Origin: Sodiomyces alkalinus F11
Lineage: Eukaryota; Ascomycota; Sordariomycetes; Glomerellales; Plectosphaerellaceae
DNA length: 64,000 nt
Reading direction: 5' to 3'
NCBI RefSeq assembly: GCF_003711515.1
Contig: NW_021167082.1
Span: 2,287,691 to 2,351,690 of the forward strand
A program made the position numbers and the translations under genes. Below are positions 20,927 through 32,200 of this stretch, piece by piece (position 1 is the stretch's first letter; every line of letters begins with the position of its first letter). The notes beneath the pieces are model-generated. The model made no database searches. It was not told where the DNA came from and worked only from the letters and a program-made list of their open reading frames with translations.

Positions 20927-21753
20927 AGTCAGACCACCCCAATCCGGCCCCCCCCTGAATATGGCCACCCAAACCACACCAAAAAACGGAATTTTGTACC
21001 CCTGTTATTTTACTAACCGTAAAAGGAAACTCTATAAAATTAAGATATTACGTAGATAGTTATACGGTTATTAGATATATAACTTTGTTTTTTCTATAAA
21101 CTAAAGATATAAGCTAGAATTAGACTTAGAAGTTACCTGTTAGTGATATCTTACAATCTCTTAGTAAACCTTAATAAAATAGAAAATTCTACACTAAATT
21201 AATAGAAGTAGGAAACTATAGCTATTATATCTTAGAAATATCTATAAGTTACGGACTCTCCGAAAGTGAAGTCGGAAGTTTTAACTATGCTACCCTTAAT
21301 TATATATATTAAAATTAAGTTTCTGCTATACTAAAGTGTATTAGGAGAATAGTCTTGTCTTAAATAACGTAAGAACTAATATAGAATATAAATATACGAT
21401 TTAAGATATATATTATATCGTACTTTATACGAATTATAGGATATAGTACTTATAGTGTTTTAGTTCTATTTACTTATTATAGAATTCTTTAATCTGTTAA
21501 GGTTTACTAAGAAATTACTAGATATCACTAACAGGGACTAAGAGAGACTTCTAGCTCTAATTCCTGCTTATAGCTTAAGTATATAGAAAACGTAAAATAA
21601 TATATCTAATAACCGTATTACTATCTACGTAATATCTTAATTTTATAGAGTTTACTTTTACGGTTAGTGAAATAACAGGGGTACGAAATCCCGTTTTTTG
21701 GTGTGGTTTGGGTGGCCATATTCAGGGGGGGGCCGGATTAGGGTGGTCTGACT
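20927..21753. mobile_element. Foldback element with ~350-400 bp inverted arms
   Basis: The 827-bp element starts AGTCAGACCACCC and ends with its complement. TA lies on both sides (20925-20926, 21754-21755), as expected for a Tc1/mariner-pogo (Fot-like) target duplication. The inverted repeat is almost perfect for about 150 bp at each end and continues, diverged, to near the centre, so the whole element folds on itself. It has no ORF. It is AT-rich inside, and its ends escape RIP. Confidence 0.85.
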
Positions 21754-21827
21754 TATATCCTGCTACCCGAGGTCCCCCAAGGTCCGAAGCCCTTAGTGTG
21801 CCATGCATGGTCTGTGCCCATGCGATA

Positions 21828-22227
21828 TAACGTAGCTCGGGGAAGACTTTTCCGAAACTGGGGGGACAACTCCAAAAGTAGTTTCTTGGTTGAGTGTTGG
21901 TGTAGTTCGCTTGGAGGACACGACGACCGAACAGCATAGGAGTGCCTGAGTCGGCTGGGCTTGTCCAAGAATGCCGCAGAATCATAGCGTGCCATCTCTT
22001 CTGCGTGTAAATTACAGTGGGTGAGCAATAATTTCGGTATATTTCAAAGATCCAGTGATTCGTTACTTTTGTGGTATGATATGGTTTTGCCACTAATAGA
22101 AAAGTGTTCCCCAAAAGCTTCGAAGCATTCTACTTTAGGTTATCCGGAAACTTTTGCTCACTCACTGTACAGGAAATAGCAGCGACATAACACAGGTCTG
22201 TCCCTGAGCGAGCGGCCTAGCGTTGGC
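21828..22227 (+). promoter_or_regulatory. Upstream region of the adrenodoxin reductase gene
   Basis: These 400 bp lie between the Copia-A LTR and the start codon and are not RIP-mutated. No CCAAT box or strong TATA box is evident; a TATA-like GGTATATTTC lies near 22036. The region is short for a fungal promoter, so the LTR or foldback element may now contribute to regulation. Confidence 0.5.
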
Positions 22228-23994
22228 ATGGCCAGCATGCCGTCCAGGGGATTGAAACACTGGCTTCGAAGCCCAGCGCCACTCAGAACATACCGAACCC
22301 AACCCACGGCAGTCCGTACTGTAAAATTGCACCATTCCAGCGCTATTCGGGGGAGTAGCATGAAAGTGCCGCGCCAGGCGGATGCGCCTTTCCGGATGGC
22401 TATCGTGGGGTCCGGCCCGGCGGGCTTCTATACAGCACAGAGAATCCTGTCTCGTCTTCCTGGGTCCCGGGTGGATATGTACGAGTCACTACCCGTGCCG
22501 TTTGGACTCGTCCGATTCGGAGTGGCACCTGATCATCCTGAAGTGAAGGTACGCTCGTTGTAGCTTGCCGTCCTTTTGCGATAATTGGTCTTCGGGATAA
22601 CTGATATCAGCGTGCCTGTGATAGAACTGCCAACTCAGGTTTGAAGAAATTGCCAGCTCCCGCAACTTTACATTTATTGGCAATACGTCCGTGGCCGAGG
22701 CCGGACAACACGATGGCAGCTGTTCTGTTGGCCTCTCGAGCATGCTGCGGCATTACGATGCCGTCCTCCTGGCATACGGCGCATCCAGAGATCGACTCCT
22801 TGGCATACCCGGGGAGGACACCCTGAGCGGAATTTACTCGGCCCGCCAATTGGTTGGCTGGTACAATGGGCTACCGAACTGCGCGGACTTGATGCCGGAC
22901 CTCTCCAAAGGCGACGAAGCCGTCATAATTGGACAAGGCAATGTCGCATTGGACGTCGCCCGGATACTGCTGGAAAATGTCGACAGGTTACGGCACACAG
23001 ATATGCCCGAACAGGCCCTCGAGACGTTGTCCCGGTCCCGCGTGCGACGAGTTCATGTGGTTGGAAGAAGAGGCCCCATGCAGGTACGTTAGCTAGCTCG
23101 CGTGTTACCATTCCTGAGAATGGACGATGTCCTAACTGGGCCCAGGCTGCATTCACAATCAAAGAGGTCCGGGAGCTAATGAAGATCCCTGCGGTAGCTT
23201 TCCACCCAGCAGAGCGATCTCTCATCCCCGATAACCTCCAGTCCTTACCCAGGGCACCTAGGCGACTGATGGAGGTGATCGTCAAAGGCACTCCGGTGTC
23301 TCCGTCTACGGCGCTTAAGTCATGGTCTCTAGACTTTTGTCTGTCTCCGTCGAGATTTCTACCCCGTGAGAACTCTCCAGACAATGTTGGAACCACGGTC
23401 CTAGAACGAACTGAACTCTCATCGAAATTCGACCCTGATGCTCAGACTCGAAGGACAGATTCCGAAGTGGCAATCCCATCCTCTTTGGTCTTTCGCTCCA
23501 TCGGATACAAGTCAGAACCCCTTCCAGGCTTCGATGAACTTGGGGTTCTGTTTGACGGCCAGCGAGGAGTTGTAATGAGCGATGGATGCGGACGGGTCCT
23601 CCGATCATCTCCAGGGCAACCGCAGTCGATTCCGGAGCTGTTCCCCGGCCTTTACTGTGCCGGATGGGTGAAGAGAGGCCCCACTGGAGTAATAGCTTCG
23701 ACAATGCAGGATGCATTTGACACAGCCGATTCACTTATCCAGGACTGGCTGTCCGGGAGAGCATTCTTGCCCCGAAGCGAGTCGTCGCCTTTATCTGGCT
23801 GGGACGGTCTAAGCAAAGAGTTGCCGGGCGGTAAGTCCAATGTAGTAGACTGGGCGGCCTGGAAGAAGATCGACCAGGCCGAAAAGGAGAGGGGCCGACT
23901 GAAAGGGAAACAGCGAGAGAAATTCACAAGGACCAGTGAAATGCTCCAAACTGTCTCCCGAGGACATGGCGCTTTGTCATCGTATACTCTGTAG
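22228..23994 (+). CDS. ARH1: Mitochondrial adrenodoxin/ferredoxin-NADP+ reductase (FDXR/Arh1 family)
   Basis: This FAD flavoenzyme moves electrons from NADPH to mitochondrial ferredoxin, feeding Fe-S cluster and heme A synthesis at the inner membrane/matrix. Exons are 22228-22548, 22625-23083 and 23146-23994. Introns of 76 and 62 bp have GTACG donors and AG acceptors, the second with a CTAAC branch site. The product is 542 aa, a normal fungal length. An Arg/Ser-rich presequence occupies about residues 1-50. FAD motif GSGPAG is at 61-66, the NADPH fold [10 protein letters not shown] at 210-219, and VVGRRGPMQ at 252-260. The C-terminal FAD block [11 protein letters not shown] is at 431-441. There are no RIP stops. 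A second in-frame ATG lies three codons downstream. It converges on the ETF alpha gene, with 24 bp between stops. The symbol follows the yeast name. Confidence 0.93.
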
Positions 23995-24018
23995 CATTAT
24001 GTACCTATCTTAGAAAGC

Positions 24019-25134
24019 CTATGGCTTTAGCTTCTCTGTCAACTCGGGAACCTTTTGGAACAAGTCGCCAACTAGTCCGACGTCAGCGACCTGGAAAATC
24101 GGGGCATCGGCGTCTTTGTTGATAGCTGCAATGACCTTGCTGTCCTTCATTCCAGCCAGATGCTGAATAGCCCCTGAGATTCCCACTGCCATGTATAGCT
24201 GGGGCGCTACCACTTTTCCTGTCTGCCCGACCTGGAGGCTGTTGTCGGCATAGCCGCTATCGACGGCGGCTCTTGATGCGCCTACGGCCGCGCCCAACGC
24301 ATCTGCCAGTGGAAGAATGACATTATCGAAGTCTTGCTTCGACTTGAGTCCCCTGCCGCCAGAGACGACCTTGCTAGCTGTAGAAAGTTCGGGCCGATCT
24401 GACTTTGTCAATTCTTCGGATACCCATTCGGTGGAAGAGCCCTGTTGGGGGTCAACTCCCTTCACTACCGCTGCTGTTCCACTTGAGCCTTCAGAGGCCG
24501 GGAACGCCGTGCCTCGAATGGTGATGACCTTGATAGGGTCCATGGACTCCACAGTTGCTATGGCGTTGCCAGCGTAGATCGGGCGAACAAACGAGCTTTC
24601 GTCTGCAATATCCACTACGTCGGAGATCTGCTGTAGGTCAAGCAAAGCTGCCACGCGGGGCATAAGATTCTTCCCGAAGGCGGTGTGACTAGCAATGACA
24701 TGGGTATAACCGCCTTTCTTTATGTTCTCCGCAAGTAGGGGTGCGAAGTTCTCGGGGAGTCCCTACATAATACAAGACAGGTCAGAAAATTGTCGTCGAA
24801 GCAGATTGCCGAAGGTGGACAGAGATTGCCAAACTTTTTCGTAAGCTTCATTATCGACGGCCAGGATCTTCTCGATCCCATGGACTTTGGCAGCTTCCTC
24901 GGCAGCGCCTGTGACGTTCTCGCCAGCCAAAAACCCATGGACTGGACCACCCAGTTTCTTTGCTGCCGATACAGCACTTAGGGATCCACGGTTGAGCTGT
25001 CCACCCCTCTGTTCAAGAAGAGCCAGAGTCGACAGAAGGCTTCGCGCACCGAGATTTGGGAGGAATGATCGCCGTAGAAGAGGTGCTCGAACTGCACATA
25101 TTGACATTTTTCCGGTAGCTGCCGTCACGATCAT
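24019..25134 (-). CDS. Electron transfer flavoprotein alpha subunit, mitochondrial
   Basis: The alpha subunit of the ETF heterodimer holds FAD and passes electrons from matrix acyl-CoA and other dehydrogenases to ETF-ubiquinone oxidoreductase. Exons are 25134-24835 and 24762-24019 (minus). The 72-bp intron starts GTTTGG, has a CTGAC branch site and ends TAG. The product is 347 aa, usual for the family. An Arg-rich presequence (about 1-34) precedes STLALLEQ. The C-terminal FAD domain shows VVSGGRGLKS (232-241), GASRAAVDSGY (261-271), QVGQTGK (278-284), and the family signature around LYMAVGISGAIQH (289-301). The first ATG is in a strong context (CACCATG); an ATG at codon 10 (25107) is also possible. 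The frame is intact and shows no RIP. Confidence 0.94.
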
Positions 25135-25478
25135 GGTGGTTTGAAATGGCCTTCAAACTGGACATCAAAGATGCTCGTAAGCGGAACTTTTAGAAAAGGC
25201 GTAGCAGCTTGTATCTTGCAGTGAAAGATTAGGGGACCAGCGACTGATGACCAGGAAGGGATTCTCGGCTAGGTTGGATTCCATATGAGATACGGTTGGA
25301 GACGGCCCGAGGCTATCCCACCTACGGAGTGTACCTACCGCTGTGTACCTTACTCAGTGCCACATATTGCGGGTAGTCACGTGACCACAACCAGCAGCCA
25401 ATCAGGCTGCAGCATTAGTGGAGTCAGATCTCCTACGATCCGGAAGAGGAAACTAGGCTAAGCTGTCATATTCTAGTA
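25135..25478 (-). promoter_or_regulatory. Upstream region of the ETF alpha gene with CCAAT box
   Basis: This un-mutated 344-bp region lies between the start codon and an LTR. A CCAAT pentamer at 25398-25402 (AGCCAATCAG), about 265 bp upstream of the ATG, fits a fungal HAP/CBC site. That complex commonly controls respiratory genes. It lies on the plus strand; CCAAT boxes act in either orientation. Confidence 0.5.
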
Positions 25479-25659
25479 TGTGAGCCACGGTATAGTGACC
25501 TCCTATTGGTTGGAGGTGCCCCACTATCCTCGCTTAGAAGGTAGTATATATATTTAGAATATATATACCCGCCCCCTTGCTCTTTCTCTTTTATACTTAA
25601 TATAATAATATATTTCCTGAATTAACGCTTTATATAAGTATACTCCCGTTAATTTAATA
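25479..25659 (+). repeat. LTR (181 bp) bordering the gene island
   Basis: It starts TGTGAGCCACGG and ends TTTAATA (TTAACA after reversing RIP). It is followed by GTTATAAGTCCGG, nearly the same primer-binding stretch as Copia-A. The first ~60 bp keep CA/TG; the rest is RIP-mutated. TAGTA precedes it as a possible target duplication. No partner LTR was found in the window. Confidence 0.65.
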
Positions 25660-26770
25660 GTTATAAGTCCGGGTAGTAGTAGTAACTAGTAACTTCCTGC
25701 TAATCTATTATCTATTTATTTTATATACTTCTATAATATTATAGAGCTCTCTTATACTCTCTCTCTTAACGATAAGCTTTTATTCGCTAAACCCTTACTC
25801 GATACTATATCGAATAAGCTTAAGATCACGGCTAAAGCGCTCGGTATCCCGCGCCTTAAATCCACGCAGTAATACGCCGATTAGATCTACTATATCTAGT
25901 CGTATATATAGGGGATAGAGGTCTAGGCATTACTCGATCCTAGCTAAAAGGATTAGCTAGTTAACTGCCCTAAGTATATTATACCTAAATCCCTGAATTA
26001 ACTATACTAATAGTATTCTTAATGCGAGGGCGACGATACTATTATACCCTTAACGTAGGAGCTTATACGCCTCGCGGAAATCGAGAATTAGTAGACTATA
26101 GCCTAGAATTAAAAGCTTAGTCGTTTTATTAAGGCTATCGAAGAGGCTATAAAGAAATATCCCGGCTACGATAAAGAAAAGTAAAACCGATACTTTATAT
26201 TACGGCACCGAATATAGAAACTTAAGAATAGCTTCGCTCTAAGTAGTATTTATATAAAGGAAGAGGTAGGATAAGTATACGAAAAGTATCTATAAGATAC
26301 TCGTTAAGCTAATACTAAAGTGGCTACGTGGTATACGGAGTAGAATACCCTTATTAGACGCGTATACTAGTACAAGGTAGCCGAGATTAAAGGACCTACT
26401 ACTATTCGGAACTTTTTATAATAATTAGATAGAAGTTTATGCTTATTTAGGTAGAAACTAAGCTTTAGGAGCTAGTGGTAAAAAAGGTTCGCGGCGATAA
26501 GATTTCTAATCTTCTAATATATAGCCGCGAGCTTAACACTATTATAAGCGCTCTAACTATAACTAGCACGCGTTACGGCGTTTACGTGACCCTAAGAGAC
26601 TATTTAGATATTTATAAAGGCGGAAAGAAGCCTAAGAAGAAGAGCACTAATTACCCCTATCGACGCGAATATATATAGAAGCTAGAGTAGTATAATAAGC
26701 TAGAGTACGCTCTGACCGGAAAATACGAGTCGAGATCTAATACCTACGTTAATAATAAGTGTTGATATTA
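25660..26770 (+). pseudogene. gag-like remnant after the 181-bp LTR
   Basis: Plus-strand coding character starts about 100 bp after the LTR: a helical, Lys/Gln/Leu-rich protein broken by TAG/TAA codons. The longest open piece is 26475-26678 (67 codons). No zinc knuckle or enzyme domain is recognised. Position after an LTR and primer-binding site suggests gag. Pol is absent. Confidence 0.5.
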
Positions 26771-28000
26771 TTATTATTACTAATAATATCCTTAATATCC
26801 TTCGAGTATATTCTTCGTACTCGTATAAAGGATATCTTCCCCGTAAGCCTAGACCGCTCTCTTTCGAGTCAGTTTATCTGATACGAGTCAGATAAAGGAT
26901 ATAAAGGATTACGATATTACTATGATATCGATCTTTATTATAATACTATTACGATATCGATCCTTTTATAAAGAATAAAGGATATTAACCCGTTCCCTCG
27001 GTTCGGTTCTTTCCTTTCTTTATTCTTTATTCTTAATCCTTTATCTTAATCACTTTCTCAATCTGAAGAAGACATAATACGCGCGTAGAGATCCTACCTT
27101 ATAATTCTATTATTACCTTCGTATTTTTCTACTACTTTTCGTAACTTTCGTCCCTTCCGCTTATCCGATATCGTTAAAGATATTTAAAAGGTTATAAGCC
27201 CGGAAAAGCTCGACTAAAATCTCGATATAACGTATTCCTTAATTACCTATAGTCGTAAGCTAAAAAGAGAATCCCCCGATTCTAAATAATAGTCCCTATT
27301 TCTATCCGATATTTCTCTTTATATACTACCGATATTACCTACCTATCTGCCTACTAACCTACCTATCTATATATCTATATACATATATCTACGATCCTTC
27401 GGTTTAATCGGTCGGTTAGCTTAGTCGTACGCTTATAAATCTATAAAATCTATAGAAAAGTCATAAAAGCCTACGATTACGTAAATTAAACGGGTATACT
27501 ATTCTTTACGTACGGATACTATAACCACGTTACTACGAGGGCTATTCTAGTTATTAATACTAGGATATCTTTTATTGCTTATAAGTCTTTAGTTCTACCT
27601 ACATTTCTATACCTATATATTTTCCGACCGTGGAATCCTATATAAATATCGTGTTTTCTACGCGACCGTGAATCCCCTCGCTCCGCGAAGACCTATTTTA
27701 GGATCCTCGCGAATAAAGGAATTTAACCGGCCCCACTTTGAGTCCGCCGGAATAAAGAAATACTATCTTTAGAAATACAGGAATCCTGTTATCCGTATAT
27801 ACGGGTATCGTTTTCTTTATCTACGAAGCTGTTTTTCCTTTTTTAGAATAAAGAACTATATACTGGTTCCACTTTAGACCCGCACGAGTAAAGGTATCAC
27901 TATAGTAACCACGTCTATACTTAGAATAAAGAAAATAATAAAGAAAAGGACTATTTTTCCTTTATTTATAGTATAACTTCGTTAGTTCTTATCTAAAATA
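26771..28000. other. AT-rich, low-complexity repeat region
   Basis: No coding domain is seen. The segment holds repeated GATATCGATC, AAAGGATAT and AGAATAAAGAA motifs, plus a CTACCTATCTATAT-rich stretch near 27330-27390. It probably contains the 5' LTR and leader of Copia-B, whose gag starts just downstream, but I could not fix LTR ends. Confidence 0.4.
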
Positions 28001-28994
28001 AATAAAATAAATACTGTTTAGGAGCTCTTAAGATACCCGCGCAGGCTAAACTGAAGGCAATTAACGTGAAGAAGCTGAAGGGTAGTTAGGACTGCTAAAC
28101 TTCGACGATAGCTATATATACTTACTTTGCATAAAAGGGAAAGCTTCTAAAAGAGCTTATAAAACCCCTGCCTAAAGATACCTTTATTAAGGTAAAAGAA
28201 GAAGATTTAAAGACTACTAAAGATCTACTCTCCGCTTTATAAGACAGGTCTCTAACGCAGGTTTAGGACTTTAGAAATCTAGGATAAGTTAAAATCCCTA
28301 TACGAGAAAAAGAGTTTTTAAGTAGACTACGATATCCTTATATTATTTTTTAACCTAGATATCTTAGAATTCCCTATACTCGAGGACTTTTTATATAAAG
28401 TCTAAGAAAGACTAATTATTCTTTAAGGAAAGGATATAATTCTACTAATAAGGTGGTTTTTACCTAGACTCTAAACCACCTTACTAAGCGTTACGACGCA
28501 GTTACCTCGTAGATCATATAGGCTCTTCGGCACAATATCGATAGCTATATATTCGATAAAGTCGTTACGCAATTAATATATACGTTAAGGAAAATCGACT
28601 CTTCCATCTTAAAGGCCTTACTTATAAAAGCTTACAAAATTCAGAGAAAATAGTCGAATAGCGGCTAATAGCAGAAGAACCAGAAGAACCTCTTCTATAG
28701 TAACTATAAAAGATCTAGGTATCTACCAATAAACTATTTCTTTCTATACCCTAAAAAGGCCCTTATAGGCTAGGGAATTAAGGGAAATTAAGGATTAAGA
28801 AAAAATACCTAAAATCGGGTAAATAAAAATAAAAAGCCTCTGAAGAAGAAGACGGAACCATCGAAGCTATTATTACGAGAGATAGAAATACTTAATTTCT
28901 TCCGTCTCTATGAGTAATAGAAGCTCCTAGGGAAAATAAGTAATAATAAACCTATTAATTTAGTTTCTAATTTGCTACCTACGGAGGAGTCTTT
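28001..28994 (+). pseudogene. Copia-B gag with CCHC zinc-knuckle remnant
   Basis: The layout is that of a Copia gag: a helical N-terminal region, an LPEGY-like segment, then a Gln/Asn-rich stretch. At 28696-28734 a C-X2-C-X4-H-X4-C knuckle has all Cys/His codons turned to Tyr (TGT to TAT, CAT to TAT), exactly the RIP changes expected. The Copia-A insertion at 28995 interrupts it, and the element continues at 35314. Confidence 0.7.
28990..28994. repeat. Target-site duplication of Copia-A copy 3, left (TCTTT)
   Basis: TCTTT precedes the 5' LTR and recurs at 35314-35318 directly after the 3' LTR. The 5-bp length fits a Copia integrase. Confidence 0.85.
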
Positions 28995-29258
28995 TGTCGC
29001 ATGGGCACACGGACCACGACGTGGTCTATAGGGGATCCAGGGGGGATCCACGCCATGACTAAGGGCTTCGGATATAATAGGGGCGGATACCGGAAAAGAC
29101 TGGATAGGATCCAAATGACTTAATACCCATAACAGAGTCTTCACCACCTAAATTAAGGGTATAAGAGACTCTCCTAGATATAACTTAATATAATACACAC
29201 ACACGAGATTCCTGCTCTACTAAGTTAATTATTTAAGTGCCTATTTTAACGTGCGATA
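28995..29258 (+). repeat. 5' LTR of Copia-A copy 3
   Basis: It starts TGTCGCATGGGC and ends GTGCGATA. It is followed by GATATAAGCCCGG, the likely primer-binding site. It contains a CGGACCACGACGTGGTC inverted repeat near its start. Confidence 0.88.
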
Positions 29259-32200
29259 GATATAAGCCCGGTTTATAACGGCTAAACGATAGATATTAAT
29301 AAGGCTACCCCTATTCCACTACGAAAAGGAATCACGTCTATATAAGCACTCTTAAATAACTACTATCGACCTAATTAGAGTAATCAAGAGATTAATTAAC
29401 GTACCTATTAACTAACCGATAAACGATAAGCTAGTACAGATATCTTCTCACGTATCTAACGCCGAATAGAAGGCGGCCGCCACTACCCTCGTTAACTAGA
29501 GGGATTAGGTAGTATAGGAGCGCGCCGTACGCAGTAAATCCGCCTCTTACTAGGATAACTATCTTAATCTAAAGCTAAGCGACGAGGAGGCTAACGCCTA
29601 CCTCCTCCCTTTACCTATACCACCTAATATTCGTAAGTGTAAAGCCTTTACCGTGGACCCTAATATAACAGAGGACGCCACGGCTACTCCGTCTTCCACT
29701 ATCACGCTAAAGGGCGATAAGGCCACGGAGGCCACGGACGCGGCCGCTACTATAACGGCCACGGTAGCCGGTAAGAAAAAGACGGCCATACGCCGGAAGG
29801 CTATAGCCGTAACGAAAAAACTAACGATAAGGACGCCCACGTCTATCGACGACCTCTCTAAAAAGGGGCGTACACGCTACCTATAAGATCGCCGTGTATA
29901 CCGCGAGGAAAAGGCAGACTATAACGCGTAATAGAAGGAGTTTAACGAGGTACGCTCCTATATCAAAAGGACCGTCTATACCACGTTACGTAGCCTCCTC
30001 GCCTAGCCATAGGATAATACCGTAAATAACCCACGGGCTTAGATTACTCTCCTGCACGCGTACATAGGACTAACCCCGATAGACCTCCGTAAGGAAGCCT
30101 TAGTCCTGTATTAACGATACACCACGCCTATAAAGACTATACCTAAGGATATAGACGGCTAGGTTATAAGCTAGAAAATAGCAATAATACACTATAAATA
30201 TATAGGCGTTTTAGAGCTATTAAGCGCGGACTATTAGGCACAAGACGCGTTAAAAGCTATTAGACCTATCGCCCAGGAATAGAGTAATAACTACCTAGTA
30301 AATAACTACGATAAGATTACGGAAAATAAGCTAACGATTAATGACTTCGTAAAGGCTTTATAGACGGTTCTTAGTAATATAAACAGCCTATAATCCACCG
30401 CTATAAAGCCTAGGATTAGGAGAGGCACCTTTAACACCCTTAGGAACCTCCCCGATACTAAGGATACTACTAATAATAAAGATAATAAAAAGCGTCCTTA
30501 TAGTAATATATCCGTAAAGGCTATCCCTCCCGTAACGAGGAGGCCTTATAAGATATATAAGAACCCCTATACTACTATAGCCTATTAGTACGTAAGGCCG
30601 GATATACGCCCTTATACCTGGCGTGGCCGTGAAGATATTATAAAGGTCGCGGAAAAGAAAATACGTATTTATAGTTTTAAAAGCCGCGTGCACACCACGA
30701 TATAGATGAGGCGGGAAGTAGTAGCTACCACCGCTAATAAGATAGAGGAAGTCTAGGAAGATTGTCTTTATAATACTACGCCTATTATAAGTACCATATA
30801 ATAAAATCGGGGGGTTACTAAGCCGCCCGTAAGTATAGCTTTAAAAGACCTATCTGTCACCGCGACGGGGAGACTAGGCGCCCACCTAACCTAGGGGGTA
30901 GCGCGCCGTCGTCGTACGACGATACTATTAAGATTATAATAAGAATAGGGGGTATTCCTCTCTATTAACTAAGCCAGAGTGCTATCACACTACGCGATCC
31001 TAGCCTTAGGATCGTTAATCTATATCTTTAATAATCGAGGCCGTTTTACGGCCGTTAAACGACCTATAGATACTTTATCTTTATTCCTTTAGGTGGGTAC
31101 TTATGAGGCTTCTATCGTCGGATACTGAGATATTAAGCTATGTGTATAATCTCTATCGGGATAAAAAGGCTACTACGCCTTTATAACGTTATATACTATA
31201 AGAAATTCGTTACTAATATCGTCGCGGAACGCTAGCTACGCCTATAAGGTTACCGCTAGGATACCGTAAATAATATTATTATTAGCTCCGCCGATAACCG
31301 CCCTATCTATAAGCTACTAGATATCCACGGCTAGTATACAATCGAGCGCGCGGAAGCCACGGCCGCCACCGCGTTCGCGGTCTTAGTAAGGCACCCCCGC
31401 GATAACCCGTATAGAAGATCACGATAACCGCGGTAACCGTAGAAGACTACGGTATAATAGTGGCACGAACGCCTCGGCTATTACGGCACCGATACTCTTA
31501 TAAAGATCGTCGACGCTACTTAGGGGTTAAAGATAAAGGGACCTCGTATAATAGACTATAACGCGTATAGGTAATCGTAAGTACCTACGTAGATCCGGCG
31601 GATACTATCCCTTTACCCGTTAAAGCCCGGAGAGGCCCTAGCTATTAATTTGCACGATCTAGAAGAGGCGGAGTCTTTAACGGACGGCCTATATAAACCT
31701 GTTATATTGGTTATAGACGTGTATATAGGTTATACGTAGGATTACTACCTATAGAAAGGAGACTAAGGCTTTATCCTGCACGCGTTAAAAGATATCTTTA
31801 CCCTGCTTAAGACGTAATTCGACGTTAGGCCACGCGTCCTACGGGCCGATTCTAAGATATTTTAGCACCTAGAAGTCGTTACTTTCCTCGCTACTAAGGG
31901 GGTGGAAGGCTAGCCGTCGGCACTATACTTATAGGATTAAAACGACGTTATAGAACGGATTAGAGGTATCGTTAAGAGAAGAGCGAGGGCTATAAGGATT
32001 AGAGCTAATCTGCCTATATCTATCTGGCCTAAGATCTTTAAGATTGCTATATATCTATATAACAGGACGCCACGATATATTAACGACTAGCGAACGCTAT
32101 ATAAAGGCCTACGCGGCCGTTAACCTAACTTTATATACCTATAAGCTTACGGCTATAAAGCCTTTATAAAAACGCGCGATGCCTAAGCTAAAAGGAACCA

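Larger units (their letters stand above)
15440..21827 (-). mobile_element. Copia-A copy 2, truncated, with four nested insertions
   Basis: A minus-strand family A Copia can be traced in pieces: 5' LTR at 21827-20283, leader and gag at 20282-20103 and 19594-18015, and integrase N-terminal region at 15934-15440. Each piece aligns with the full element at 28995-35313. Inside it are a short family A element (15940-18009), a SINE (19606-20091), a MITE (20419-20862) and a foldback element (20927-21753). It is truncated at about 15440 in the integrase, and the rest of pol and the 3' LTR are missing. Its 5' LTR ends 400 bp upstream of the flavoprotein gene at 22228. Confidence 0.8.
20283..21827 (-). 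repeat. 5' LTR of Copia-A copy 2, split by two small elements
   Basis: The LTR can be rebuilt in three pieces (20283-20418, 20866-20926, 21754-21827) around a MITE and a foldback element. The pieces total about 270 bp, matching the 258-265 bp of other family A LTRs. The gene-proximal piece keeps many CA/TG dinucleotides, while the distal piece is RIP-mutated. The minus-strand start TGTCGC appears as GCGATA ending at 21827. Confidence 0.8.

Noticed and set aside
21722..22114. 130-codon minus-strand ORF upstream of ARH1
   Set aside because: It crosses the foldback terminus, the Copia-A LTR end and the promoter region. It spans unrelated pieces and resembles no protein.
22923..23396. 157-codon minus-strand ORF inside ARH1
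   Set aside because: It is antisense to conserved exons and an intron of a clearly identified gene, so it is a shadow frame caused by good codon balance.
24317..24577. 86-codon plus-strand ORF inside the ETF alpha gene
   Set aside because: It is antisense to the conserved FAD-binding exon, with no independent evidence.
26475..26678. Small host gene of 67 codons
   Set aside because: The coding character continues on both sides in the same frame through RIP-type stops, so it is a fragment of a gag-like pseudogene.
29598..29886. Overlapping plus (77 codons) and minus (80 codons) ORFs
   Set aside because: The plus one is an open piece of Copia-A gag, also open in copy 4 (42964-43212). The minus one is its shadow.
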